From Bacteroidota bacterium (GTDB lineage Bacteria; Bacteroidota; Bacteroidia; B-17B0; Aurantibacillaceae): DNA of 12,298 nucleotides. The position numbers and the translations under genes are program-made. The notes beneath the pieces were generated by a model, which searched no databases, was not told where the DNA came from, and was given only the letters and a program-made list of their open reading frames with translations. Location of the stretch: the NCBI GenBank assembly GCA_025360565.1, contig JANYBY010000082.1, forward strand, positions 1-12,298. Reading direction: 5' to 3'. Each line of letters opens with the position of its first letter. Positions within the stretch are counted from its first letter, which is position 1. This document shows, in pieces, positions 6,214 through 12,298 of this stretch.

Positions 6214-7155
6214 ATGCGCATTTTATTTGCAGATTCCAATCATCCGGTCCTTCACGAAACGTTGGCAGCGCAGGGTTTTACATGTGATCTGTTTTGGGAC
6301 AGGTCCGCTGAGGAACTTCAGAAGTTATTACCGGATTACGATGCATTGGTGCTCAGAAGTAAATTTAAATTAACCAAAGAGCTGTTAAGTAATTGTAACA
6401 ATTTAAAATGTATTGGCAGAGTAGGTGCCGGCATGGAAAATATTGATACCGAATTCGCGAACACAAAAAATATTATTTGCGTAAGTGCTCCTGAAGGAAA
6501 CCGCGACGCTGTTGGTGAACATGCCCTTGGAATGTTGCTGATGCTTTTAAATAATTTAAAAAAAGCGGATGCCGAAGTACGGAATAATATTTGGTTAAGA
6601 GCCGAAAATCGTGGACACGAGATCACGGGAAAAACTATTGGTATTATTGGTTATGGACAAATGGGCAGCAGCTTTGCCGCCAAATTAAAAGGATTTGATT
6701 GTAAGATCTTAGCTTACGATAAATACAAAAAAAATTATGGAAATGATCATCTAACTGAAAGTACCATGCAGGCAATTTTTGAGGAAACGGATATTTTAAG
6801 CCTTCATGTTCCGTTAACCGATGAAACTAAATTTATGATCAATAAAAATTTCATCGGTCAATTTAAAAAGTCAATTTATATTGTAAATACTGCCCGTGGT
6901 AAATGTTTAAAAACCGAAGATCTTGTTGAAGCATTAAAAAGCGGAAAAGTAAACGGAGCCTGTTTAGATGTATTGGAGTATGAATCGAGTTCCTTTGAAA
7001 GCTTTGATAGCACTGAAACTCCTGATGCCTATAAATATATTTTAAAGTCGGATAAAGTTATTTTGTCGCCGCATATCGCCGGGTGGACACATGAAAGCAA
7101 TTACAAAATGAGTAAGATAATTGCGGAAAAAATGACGAAGGCTTTAAATGGTTAA
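6214..7155 (+). CDS. D-isomer-specific 2-hydroxyacid dehydrogenase (phosphoglycerate dehydrogenase-like)
   Basis: A 313-residue cytoplasmic oxidoreductase that should interconvert a D-2-hydroxyacid and a 2-ketoacid with NAD(H). The N- and C-terminal catalytic domain (residues ~1-100 and ~285-313) encloses a Rossmann domain with GYGQMG (146-151). It is followed by a strand ending ILAYD, where D169 favours NAD over NADP. The family substrate motif GRVGAGMENID is at 68-78. The catalytic Arg is R228 in NTARGK, the Glu is E255 in LDVLEYE, and the His is H287 in SPHIAGW. There is no C-terminal ACT domain, so it is the short form; length and motifs fit SerA-like enzymes but substrate cannot be read from sequence. 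Its final 12 bases overlap the end of the convergent lipoprotein gene. Serine or vitamin B6 synthesis are candidate roles. Confidence 0.9.
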   Translation: MRILFADSNHPVLHETLAAQGFTCDLFWDRSAEELQKLLPDYDALVLRSKFKLTKELLSNCNNLKCIGRVGAGMENIDTEFANTKNIICVSAPEGNRDAVGEHALGMLLMLLNNLKKADAEVRNNIWLRAENRGHEITGKTIGIIGYGQMGSSFAAKLKGFDCKILAYDKYKKNYGNDHLTESTMQAIFEETDILSLHVPLTDETKFMINKNFIGQFKKSIYIVNTARGKCLKTEDLVEALKSGKVNGACLDVLEYESSSFESFDSTETPDAYKYILKSDKVILSPHIAGWTHESNYKMSKIIAEKMTKALNG

Positions 7156-7635
7156 CGTGTATACAGGAGAAGTTACCAGGTTAGATTGATTTCCCGCTTC
7201 GTCAGTTATAGTAACAGTGTGTTTAATTATTTTTATGGCACCGCTCGTTCTGAATTCTTTGTACGGAACAATAATATCCCCTTGAACCGATTTGCCACTG
7301 TACCCGTCTCCGGGCTGTATAACCGCTGTTGCATATGAAATCGGGATTTTTTTCAAACCCGGACCTGGTACAACACTATCCTGAACAAAACTGCCGCTTG
7401 TTTGATCGAGATGGTAAGTAATAATGATCAAATTCGGAACTGTGTGATCCTTATTTCTGAATATATCTCCATCACCATCTTCGTAATGGATCCTTATAAA
7501 ACCTGTGTCACTGCCATTAACTTTCCACGCCTGAAAATCGAGAAATTCAATTGCAGGAACCGGGCTGGTGCTTGGTTTTTTAACGCAAGAAGTTATCACA
7601 AGACCAAAAAATAATATAAGTGCTAAAATGCGCAT
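7144..7635 (-). CDS. Predicted lipoprotein of unknown function
   Basis: A 163-residue protein starting at the ATG at 7635; an in-frame TTG one codon earlier is less likely. The N-terminus MRILALILFFGLVITSCVKKP is a lipoprotein signal with lipobox-like ITSC, so Cys17 should be lipidated and the protein anchored in a membrane, probably the outer one. The mature part contains an acidic HYEDGDGDIF segment that resembles a calcium-type Asp-rich loop. It ends in beta-rich sequence (HTVTITDEAGNQSNLVTSPVYTLTI) of the kind seen in Ig-like folds. I do not recognise a specific family. It is divergent from the acyl-protein synthetase gene (42-base gap) and convergent with the dehydrogenase, with 12 bases of tail-to-tail overlap. 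Confidence 0.85.
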   Translation of the reverse strand: MRILALILFFGLVITSCVKKPSTSPVPAIEFLDFQAWKVNGSDTGFIRIHYEDGDGDIFRNKDHTVPNLIIITYHLDQTSGSFVQDSVVPGPGLKKIPISYATAVIQPGDGYSGKSVQGDIIVPYKEFRTSGAIKIIKHTVTITDEAGNQSNLVTSPVYTLTI

Positions 7636-7642
7636 CAATTAA

Positions 7643-7652
7643 GTAAATTTAC
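7643..7652. promoter_or_regulatory. 10-bp palindrome in a 42-bp divergent intergenic region
   Basis: GTAAATTTAC is a perfect palindrome in the middle of the only 42 bases separating two divergent starts (7635 minus, 7678 plus). Both promoters must lie here or inside the opposite gene, so a symmetric site could serve both. In AT-rich DNA such palindromes are not rare, and no named regulator fits. Confidence 0.25.
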
Positions 7653-7677
7653 AAAAAATATAACGAATAGCCAAAGC

Positions 7678-8661
7678 TTGCAGTATAAAGAGGATGATAT
7701 ATTTAACATTAATTCTGAATCACGTTTTTTAGAAGTAGCTATTGACATTTTTCAGTACCAATATGAGCATAATAAGGTTTATAATAGCTGGGTCGATTTT
7801 TTAAAGATAAAGCCTGAAGAGGTTAGATCCCTTGCACAAATTCCATTTTTGCCCATCGAGTTTTTTAAAACCAATCCCGTTATTTCGTCCTCGATAAGCC
7901 CCGAAACCATTGTATTTTCAAGCAGTTCAACCACTTCGCAAACGCCATCAAAACATTATGTAAATAATATTTCGTTGTACGAAAAAAGTTTTTTACGCGG
8001 ATTTGAATTGTTTTATGGAAGTCCGGCAAATTATTGCATTTTGGCCCTGTTGCCAAATTACCTTGAACGTAAAGATTCTTCGCTTGTTTATATGTTCGAT
8101 AAACTAATTAAGGATTCAAAACATGCAGACAGCGGATTTTTTAAGGATAATGTAAGCGAACTGGTTTTATTAATTGAAAAATTAAAATTAACTGGACAAA
8201 AAGTCCTGCTCGTTGGGGTTTCATATGCTTTAATGGATCTTTCGGAAAAAGTAAAATTGAACGATGATTTTATTGTGATGGAAACCGGCGGAATGAAAGG
8301 CAAACGCAAGGAACTTTTAAAAGAGGAATTACACAACTACTTAAAAACCGGCTTCGGCATTAAAACCATTCACAGCGAATACGGGATGACAGAACTCCTG
8401 AGTCAGGCATACAGCAAGGGAGAGGGCAAGTTTGAAGCCCCGCCATGGATGAAATTTATGATTCGAGATATTACGGATCCCCTGAAAATAAAAACCGATC
8501 ACAAAACAGGGGGAATAAATGTAATTGACCTTGCCAATATTTATTCCTGTTCATTTATTGCCACACAAGATCTTGGCCGGATCAACGAAAACAATAAGCT
8601 TGAATTGATGGGGCGATATGATAATAGTGATGTGAGGGGATGTAATTTGATGATGGATTGA
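7678..8661 (+). CDS. LuxE-family acyl-protein synthetase / acyltransferase-like protein
   Basis: A 327-residue cytoplasmic protein related to LuxE and, more distantly, to the adenylate-forming (ANL) enzymes. Visible motifs in order: IPFLPIEFFK (55-64), the Ser/Thr-rich loop FSSSSTTSQTPSKHY (80-94), METGGMKG (201-208), EYGMTELLSQAYSKG (234-248), PPWMKFMIRD (255-264), GGINVIDLANIYSCSFIATQDLG (278-300, in two conserved parts) and GRYDNSDVRGC (312-322). Cys322 near the C-terminus is positioned like the acyl-accepting Cys of LuxE. No LuxC or LuxD partner lies nearby, so bioluminescence is not implied. The start is TTG at 7678: the frame is open from 7627 but has no ATG before the conserved N-terminus. 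Its true acyl substrate is unknown. It is followed by a GC-rich repeat, then gldF. Confidence 0.88.
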   Translation: MQYKEDDIFNINSESRFLEVAIDIFQYQYEHNKVYNSWVDFLKIKPEEVRSLAQIPFLPIEFFKTNPVISSSISPETIVFSSSSTTSQTPSKHYVNNISLYEKSFLRGFELFYGSPANYCILALLPNYLERKDSSLVYMFDKLIKDSKHADSGFFKDNVSELVLLIEKLKLTGQKVLLVGVSYALMDLSEKVKLNDDFIVMETGGMKGKRKELLKEELHNYLKTGFGIKTIHSEYGMTELLSQAYSKGEGKFEAPPWMKFMIRDITDPLKIKTDHKTGGINVIDLANIYSCSFIATQDLGRINENNKLELMGRYDNSDVRGCNLMMD

Positions 8662-8692
8662 TGCAGGCGAGAAGCCGCGCCAGGGACACGAA

Positions 8693-8811
8693 AGGCTTGG
8701 TTCTTTTGGGGCGATGCCTCTTTTATCGCCCCAAAAAACCGTAGCGAAGCGGAGCCTGTAGTGGCCCGCCCGCCTGCCCGCCGAAATTTTTGGTGTAGGC
8801 GGGGGCGCCCA
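8693..8811. repeat. GC-rich palindromic repeat between the LuxE-like gene and gldF
   Basis: TTTTGGGGCGAT (8704-8715) and ATCGCCCCAAAA (8725-8736) form a perfect 12-bp stem with a 9-base loop. Outside it GGTT/AACC and AGGCT (8693-8697)/AGCCT (8753-8757) extend the dyad. A second GC-rich part follows: CCCGCC (8777-8782) can pair with GGCGGG (8798-8803). Neither stem has a following T-run, so this is not a standard terminator. The GC content is far above the flanking genes, which suggests an inserted REP/MITE-like element. I see no transposase. The remaining ~115 bases to gldF are AT-rich and without a gene. Confidence 0.6.
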
Positions 8812-8925
8812 AATAATAATAAAACTTTTTGAGGCTCAATGACTATTATCCATCAACGTATCCTTGTTACTATTTTTCGTTAATAGAACAGCTCAATAAA
8901 ACAATTAAGCTTATTTTTACCAATT

Positions 8926-9666
8926 ATGTTAATTCTTTATTTAAAAGAAATACGCAGTTTTTTAAGTTCCCAAATAGGCTACATAACCATTGGCGTTTTT
9001 ATTACACTCATTGGCTTGTTTTTATGGGTCATTCCATCGGAAAGCGGTGGAGCAAATATTTTGGACAATGGTTTCGCCAATATTGATCCTTTATTTTTTA
9101 TTGCTCCCTGGGTTTATTTAATTTTAATTCCCGCCATAACCATGCGCTCTTTTTCGGAAGAGAAAAAAAACGGCACCATCGAATTATTATTAACGCGCCC
9201 TTTAACCGATTTACAAATTGTAATGGCAAAATATTTTGCAGGACTCACTTTGGTTTTGATTTCTTTATTACCCACACTCATTTATTTTTATAGTGTTAAC
9301 GCGTTAAAAACAGCGGCTGTAACGGTTGATACGGGCGGCATGTGGGGCTCTTACTTTGGTTTGTTTTTTTTAGGTGCGGGTTTTGTATCCATCGGCGTTT
9401 TTGCTTCGGCCATTGCCGAAAATCAAGTGGTGGCATTTATCATTGCTTTATTGCTTTGCCTTTTCTGTTACATTGGTTTTGATTTTATTGCCGAGAGCGG
9501 TTTATTCGGCAAATACAATTCGTTTGCAAAAGGCCTTGGTATTAACGAACATTATGTGAGTATGAGTCGCGGGGTAATTGATACCAGAGATGTGATCTAT
9601 TTTGTTAGCGAGATCGCTATTTTTAATTTGTTAACCAAATTGGTTTTAGAAAGCAGGAAATGGTAA
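8926..9666 (+). CDS. gldF: Gliding motility-associated ABC transporter permease GldF
   Basis: GldF is an inner-membrane permease of the ABC-2 type that, in Flavobacterium, works with GldG and the ATPase GldA in gliding motility. The 246 residues contain six likely membrane helices (about 18-37, 55-73, 101-123, 143-163, 168-190, 221-243). A cytoplasmic loop, RSFSEEKKNGTIELLLTRP (74-92), is the coupling-type motif of this permease group. The N-terminus MLILYLKEIRSFLSSQIGY is typical. The last 7 bases overlap gldG, so translation is coupled. No gldA is present in the window, which is common since it is often encoded elsewhere. Presence does not prove gliding, because many non-gliding Bacteroidota keep these genes. 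Confidence 0.93.
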   Translation: MLILYLKEIRSFLSSQIGYITIGVFITLIGLFLWVIPSESGGANILDNGFANIDPLFFIAPWVYLILIPAITMRSFSEEKKNGTIELLLTRPLTDLQIVMAKYFAGLTLVLISLLPTLIYFYSVNALKTAAVTVDTGGMWGSYFGLFFLGAGFVSIGVFASAIAENQVVAFIIALLLCLFCYIGFDFIAESGLFGKYNSFAKGLGINEHYVSMSRGVIDTRDVIYFVSEIAIFNLLTKLVLESRKW

Positions 9667-11402
9667 ACGAAAATAAAAATAATAAGAGTGAGCTGAGCCC
9701 CACTACCAAGGGCAATAAGCAAAAGGACATGACCATGTTGTTTGTTCTTATTGGAATTGTAGTGCTGATAAATTTTGTGGGCTCCTTTTATTTTAAACGA
9801 TTTGATCTAACAACCGAAAAACGTTTTACCCTTGCCGAATCCACCAAAAAATTATTAAAAAGTATTGACGATGAATTTTTATTTAAAGTTTATTTTCATG
9901 GAAACTTTAATCCTAGCTTTAATCGTTTAAGGAATGAAGCAAAGGAGATCTTGGATGAATTCAGGGCGTATTCTAATAACCAGATCCAATACGAATTTAT
10001 AAACCCGGGCGAAGGCGGTACTGAAGAAGAAAAAAATAATATTAAAAAACAATTGTACGAAAAAGGCCTGGTGCCTGAAGAGATCATTGATAAAAAAGAT
10101 GATAAGACCTCGCGCAATTTAATTTTTCCGGGGGCAATTGTAAGTTATAAAGGCAAGGAAGCGGTTTGGCAGATCTTTACGCGTCAGTTAGGTCCATCCC
10201 CCGAAGAGTGCATAAACAATAGCGTGCAGGAGTTGGAGTTTTCGTTAAGCAATACCATTCGTAAATTACAGCGTACAAAAAAACAGGAAGTTACTTTTAT
10301 TGAAGGGCATCACGAATTAGATACCATTCATAAATACGACCTGATGCGATCGTTGAGCGAATATTATGATGTGAATAGAACACAAATTCGCGGGCAGCTT
10401 TCGGCATTAGATAAAAGCGATGCCATTGTGATTGCAAAACCCGACAGTGCTTTTGGCGAGGACAAAAGAGATCAGTTCATTATTGATCAGTATATTATGA
10501 ATGGCGGGAAAGTGCTGTGGTTACTGGATCCGGTGTTGATTGATATGGATACGTTGAAATTAAAAGGCTTCAGTATTGGATTTAATCGGCCTTTGAATGT
10601 GGAAGAAATGTTATTTAAATACGGTGCAAAACTAAATCCGGTTTTGGTGCAGGATATGCAGTGTGCGCAAATTCCGCTGAACATGGGCTTTAAAAAAGGA
10701 GAACCCGATTTTAAAATGTTCCCCTGGGTGTATTCGGTTTTAATTTTACCGGATATTAATCACCCAATCGTAAAAAACTTAGATGTTATTAAATTAGATT
10801 ATATAAGTACGGTTGATACAATTGTTTCGGCAAAAGGAATTAAAAAAACAATTTTGTTACGCACTACCCGAAATACAAAAGTACAACCAACACCCGCACG
10901 TATTGGGCTGGGCATGGCACGTTACCCGGTAAAAGAATCGCAATTTACCGGAGGCATGCAAAATATTGCCTGTTTATTGGAAGGATCCTTCACCAGTTTT
11001 GTGGAACACAGAAGATTGCCAACTGTTTTACAACAGAGCCCCGATTTTAAAGTGTTGGAAAAAAGCAAACCCACAAAAATGATCGTGGTGGCCGATGGCG
11101 ATGTGGCAAGCAACGATTTTCAGCGAAATACCGGAACGGTTTATCCTTTGGGTTATGATAAATACAGCAAACAAACATTTGCCAACAAAACATTTTTATT
11201 GAACTGTTTAAATTATTTGCTGGATGATGAGGGCATGCTTCAATTACGCTCACGCGAAGTAAAATTGCGCCTGCTCGATAAAAAGAAAATTAAATTACAG
11301 CGCACAAAATGGCAGGCAATTAATGTGGCGCTTCCTTTGTTTTTATTGTTTGTTCTGGGTTCCTTTCAAATGTGGTATCGGAAAAGGAAGTATTCTGCGT
11401 AA
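9660..11402 (+). CDS. gldG: Gliding motility-associated ABC transporter substrate-binding protein GldG
   Basis: GldG is the large partner of GldF, with an extracytoplasmic domain held between two membrane helices. The 580 residues begin with a polar, Lys/Asn-rich cytoplasmic segment (1-23), then a helix at ~24-45 (MTMLFVLIGIVVLINFVGSF). The family motif FDLTTEKRFTLAESTKKLL follows at 48-66. A long mixed domain follows, including EVTFIEGHHELDT, DAIVIAKP and MIVVADGDVASND, in the style of the GldG/IFT52-type nucleotide-like fold. The C-terminal helix is ~553-570 (ALPLFLLFVLGSFQMWY), and the end is basic (RKRKYSA). The ATG overlaps the end of gldF by 7 bases, with AGCAGGAA just upstream as a possible weak ribosome site. 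Repeats begin three bases after the stop. Confidence 0.93.
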   Translation: MVNENKNNKSELSPTTKGNKQKDMTMLFVLIGIVVLINFVGSFYFKRFDLTTEKRFTLAESTKKLLKSIDDEFLFKVYFHGNFNPSFNRLRNEAKEILDEFRAYSNNQIQYEFINPGEGGTEEEKNNIKKQLYEKGLVPEEIIDKKDDKTSRNLIFPGAIVSYKGKEAVWQIFTRQLGPSPEECINNSVQELEFSLSNTIRKLQRTKKQEVTFIEGHHELDTIHKYDLMRSLSEYYDVNRTQIRGQLSALDKSDAIVIAKPDSAFGEDKRDQFIIDQYIMNGGKVLWLLDPVLIDMDTLKLKGFSIGFNRPLNVEEMLFKYGAKLNPVLVQDMQCAQIPLNMGFKKGEPDFKMFPWVYSVLILPDINHPIVKNLDVIKLDYISTVDTIVSAKGIKKTILLRTTRNTKVQPTPARIGLGMARYPVKESQFTGGMQNIACLLEGSFTSFVEHRRLPTVLQQSPDFKVLEKSKPTKMIVVADGDVASNDFQRNTGTVYPLGYDKYSKQTFANKTFLLNCLNYLLDDEGMLQLRSREVKLRLLDKKKIKLQRTKWQAINVALPLFLLFVLGSFQMWYRKRKYSA

Positions 11403-11404
11403 CT

Positions 11405-11507
11405 AACCACAGACCTGCCTGCCGGCAAGGCAGGGGCACGGAGAGCACAGAGTTACACTGAGATCAATTTTCTTAGCGTATCTCTGTGAACTCTGTGTCT
11501 TAGTTGT
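11405..11507. repeat. AACCAC / CACAGAG-type inverted repeat with a nested GC-rich palindrome
   Basis: Directly after gldG comes AACCACAGA (11405-11413), then a 21-base near-palindrome (11414-11434: CCTGCCT, GCCGGC, AGGCAGG), then GGCACGGAGAGCACAGAG. The other arm at 11481-11507 reads TCTCTGTGAACTCTGTGTC and TTAGTTGT, the imperfect complement. The wording matches the repeat at 2551-2658. The palindrome sits inside the left arm as if inserted into an existing repeat, since the arm reads on naturally when it is removed. No gene is present between 11403 and 11816. Confidence 0.65.
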
Positions 11508-11524
11508 AAAAAGTTATTGGGATC

Positions 11525-11751
11525 CTCCGCGAGAAAAAAAATCTGCGTTATCCGCGCTATCTGCGGGAAATAGTGAGTATAAAAATGTCTCGCAGAGACG
11601 GGGAGACGCGAGAGAAAATAATGTTTATTTGTTGTGAAAAAAATCTCCCGCGACTTTGCGTCTCCGCGAGAAAAAAAAACTGCGTTATCCGCGCTATCTG
11701 CGGGAAATAATGAGTATAAAAATGTCTCGCAGAGACGGGGAGACGCGAGAG
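11525..11751. repeat. Two 90-bp near-identical direct repeats, 137 bp apart, with an inverted arm between
   Basis: Copy 1 is 11525-11614 and copy 2 is 11662-11751; by eye they differ at two positions in 90. Each holds CTGCGTTATCCGCGCTATCTG and ends in a TCTCGCAGAGACGGGGAGAC segment. The 47-base spacer contains CTCCCGCGACTTTGCG (from 11645). Together with the start of copy 2 it forms an imperfect inverted complement (about 20 of 26) of the end of copy 1 (11589-11614), so a large hairpin is possible. Only two copies occur, with no CRISPR-like spacing, and there is no coding frame. The unit is GC-rich against AT-rich surroundings. Confidence 0.75.
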
Positions 11752-11816
11752 GATTAGTTTCTTAAGCGAAAATCGTGTACCTTTAAATACGATTGATAAT
11801 AATTATCGGTAATTAA

Positions 11817-12150
11817 ATGTGGTATAAAACGGTAGCTGTATTTCTTTTATTAACTTTTTCTGCAATTGGTCAGGGTGGTTTCAAACGCGAATATAAACTT
11901 CCTTACTCTTTCACCAACGTTGCAAAGGCTGTATATGAATCTTCTCCAAATAATTATGTTATGTGTGGTTTTGTATTTGACAGCCTTAATGGTAACTATT
12001 CTAATCGGCTTACGCTTTTTGGGATTAATACTTTAGGTCAAAGAACTTGGACAAAAAAATACGGCAATAGTAAATTCGAGTATCTTGATAATCTTTGGAT
12101 ATCGCGGTGGTTTTATAAACAAGGAAATAATCTTTACCACGCAGGTTGCG
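11817..12150 (+). CDS. Secreted repeat-type protein, 3' end lost at an apparent junction
   Basis: The ATG at 11817 starts a signal peptide (MWYKTVAVFLLLTFSAIGQ), with likely cleavage after IGQ or GQG. The following ~90 residues resemble one blade of the beta-propeller-like repeats in Bacteroidota exported proteins: NYVMCGFVFDS, then RLTLFGINTLGQRTWTKKYG, the pattern of a value line followed by xxLxxxGxxxWxKxYG. Such proteins are often several hundred residues long with a C-terminal type IX secretion signal, which is not visible here. After about NNLYHAGC (~12148) the frame stays open to 12260, but composition turns GC-rich and the residues become Arg/Pro-rich nonsense. That continuation is therefore not treated as part of this gene. 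The end coordinate is approximate. Confidence 0.7.
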
Positions 12151-12156
12151 TAAAAG

Positions 12157-12298
12157 TGTCAGCCCGTCGTGCAGATCGTAGGCGACCGTGCGCCTCTCCT
12201 CCTCCTGATCCACGAAGAGGCCCCGTATCAGCGCGTACTGCCTGGAAAGCACGATCATAAAGTAGATAGCGACGGAGATGTACTGGTTCAGAGCCAGG
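12157..12298 (-). CDS. Internal fragment of a histidine kinase (HisKA_3-like), likely foreign to the contig
   Basis: On the minus strand, from the window edge inward, an open frame reads LALNQYISVAIYFMIVLSR, then QYALIRGLFVDQEEERRTVA, then YDLHDGLT. EEERRTVAYDLHDGLT is the dimerisation and phospho-acceptor helix of NarL/DegS-type sensor kinases, with the His in LHDGL as phosphorylation site. The preceding part looks like a membrane or signalling helix. Family members continue HDGLTQ, but here the frame changes abruptly to LLRNLRGKDYF, which is the antisense of the Bacteroidota gene. GC content is much higher than in the rest of the window. Both gene ends are missing: one is beyond the window, the other is cut at the junction. 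Confidence 0.7.

Noticed and set aside
6099..6373. Two short plus-strand frames before the dehydrogenase
   Set aside because: They overlap the start of a well-supported gene in other frames and have no recognisable features.
7678..8661. Part of a bioluminescence operon
   Set aside because: LuxE-like proteins of this kind occur widely without luxAB or luxCD, and none of these are present here.
8704..8736. Intrinsic terminator after the LuxE-like gene
   Set aside because: The stem is perfect, but T-runs precede it and A-runs follow it, opposite to the requirement in either direction.
11525..11751. CRISPR array
   Set aside because: Only two 90-bp units with one spacer, internal inverted structure and no cas genes.
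12025..12258. A native minus-strand 77-residue gene
   Set aside because: The first ~34 residues are kinase, but the rest is the antisense of the secreted protein. It is a product of the apparent junction and not a gene.
11817..12260. A complete 147-residue plus-strand protein
   Set aside because: The last ~35 residues are Arg/Pro-rich and lie in GC-rich sequence that codes a histidine kinase on the other strand, so the frame only stays open by chance after the junction.

Overview
The window looks like a fragment of a Bacteroidota chromosome. The grounds are AT-rich coding DNA, paired gliding-type gldF and gldG genes, a Bacteroidota-type formimidoylglutamase-like gene next to dnaB, a lone LuxE-like acyl-protein synthetase, start regions without clear Shine-Dalgarno sites, and small secreted proteins and a lipoprotein with Bacteroidota-style signals. 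The sequence does not fix the genus. The last ~140 bases do not fit: they are GC-rich and encode, on the minus strand, part of a histidine kinase. This is most simply a chimeric join near 12140-12158.

Layout. 1-1276 (+) is the end of a histidine operon: hisF, cut by the window edge, then hisIE. 1553-2551 (+) holds two tandem paralogous small secreted proteins of unknown function. 2551-2770 is a repeat-rich gap between convergent genes. 2771-5691 (-) holds an arginase-fold formimidoylglutamase-like gene and the replicative helicase dnaB, which begins at TTG. 5692-6213 is a long AT-rich gap between divergent genes, with a DnaA-box-like site and two short inverted repeats. 6214-7155 (+) is a D-2-hydroxyacid dehydrogenase whose last 12 bases overlap a convergent lipoprotein gene (7144-7635, -). 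7678-8661 (+) is a LuxE-family acyl-protein synthetase beginning at TTG and divergent from the lipoprotein gene. After a GC-rich palindromic repeat come gldF and gldG (8926-11402, +), overlapping by 7 bases. 11403-11816 has no gene and is filled with repeats. 11817 starts a secreted repeat-type protein that is cut by the apparent junction.

How the genes relate. Two sets look co-transcribed: hisF-hisIE (imidazole glycerol phosphate synthase plus the two early ring-opening and pyrophosphohydrolase steps) and gldF-gldG (membrane part of the gliding-associated ABC transporter). The rest are mostly single transcription units.

The most unusual content is between genes. Five gaps carry formulaic, partly palindromic repeats of different families. 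At three places they begin at, or run into, the stop codon of the adjacent gene. The second point of interest is that the formimidoylglutamase-like protein lacks three of the six metal ligands of the arginase fold. I did not find a convincing new defence or mobile system.
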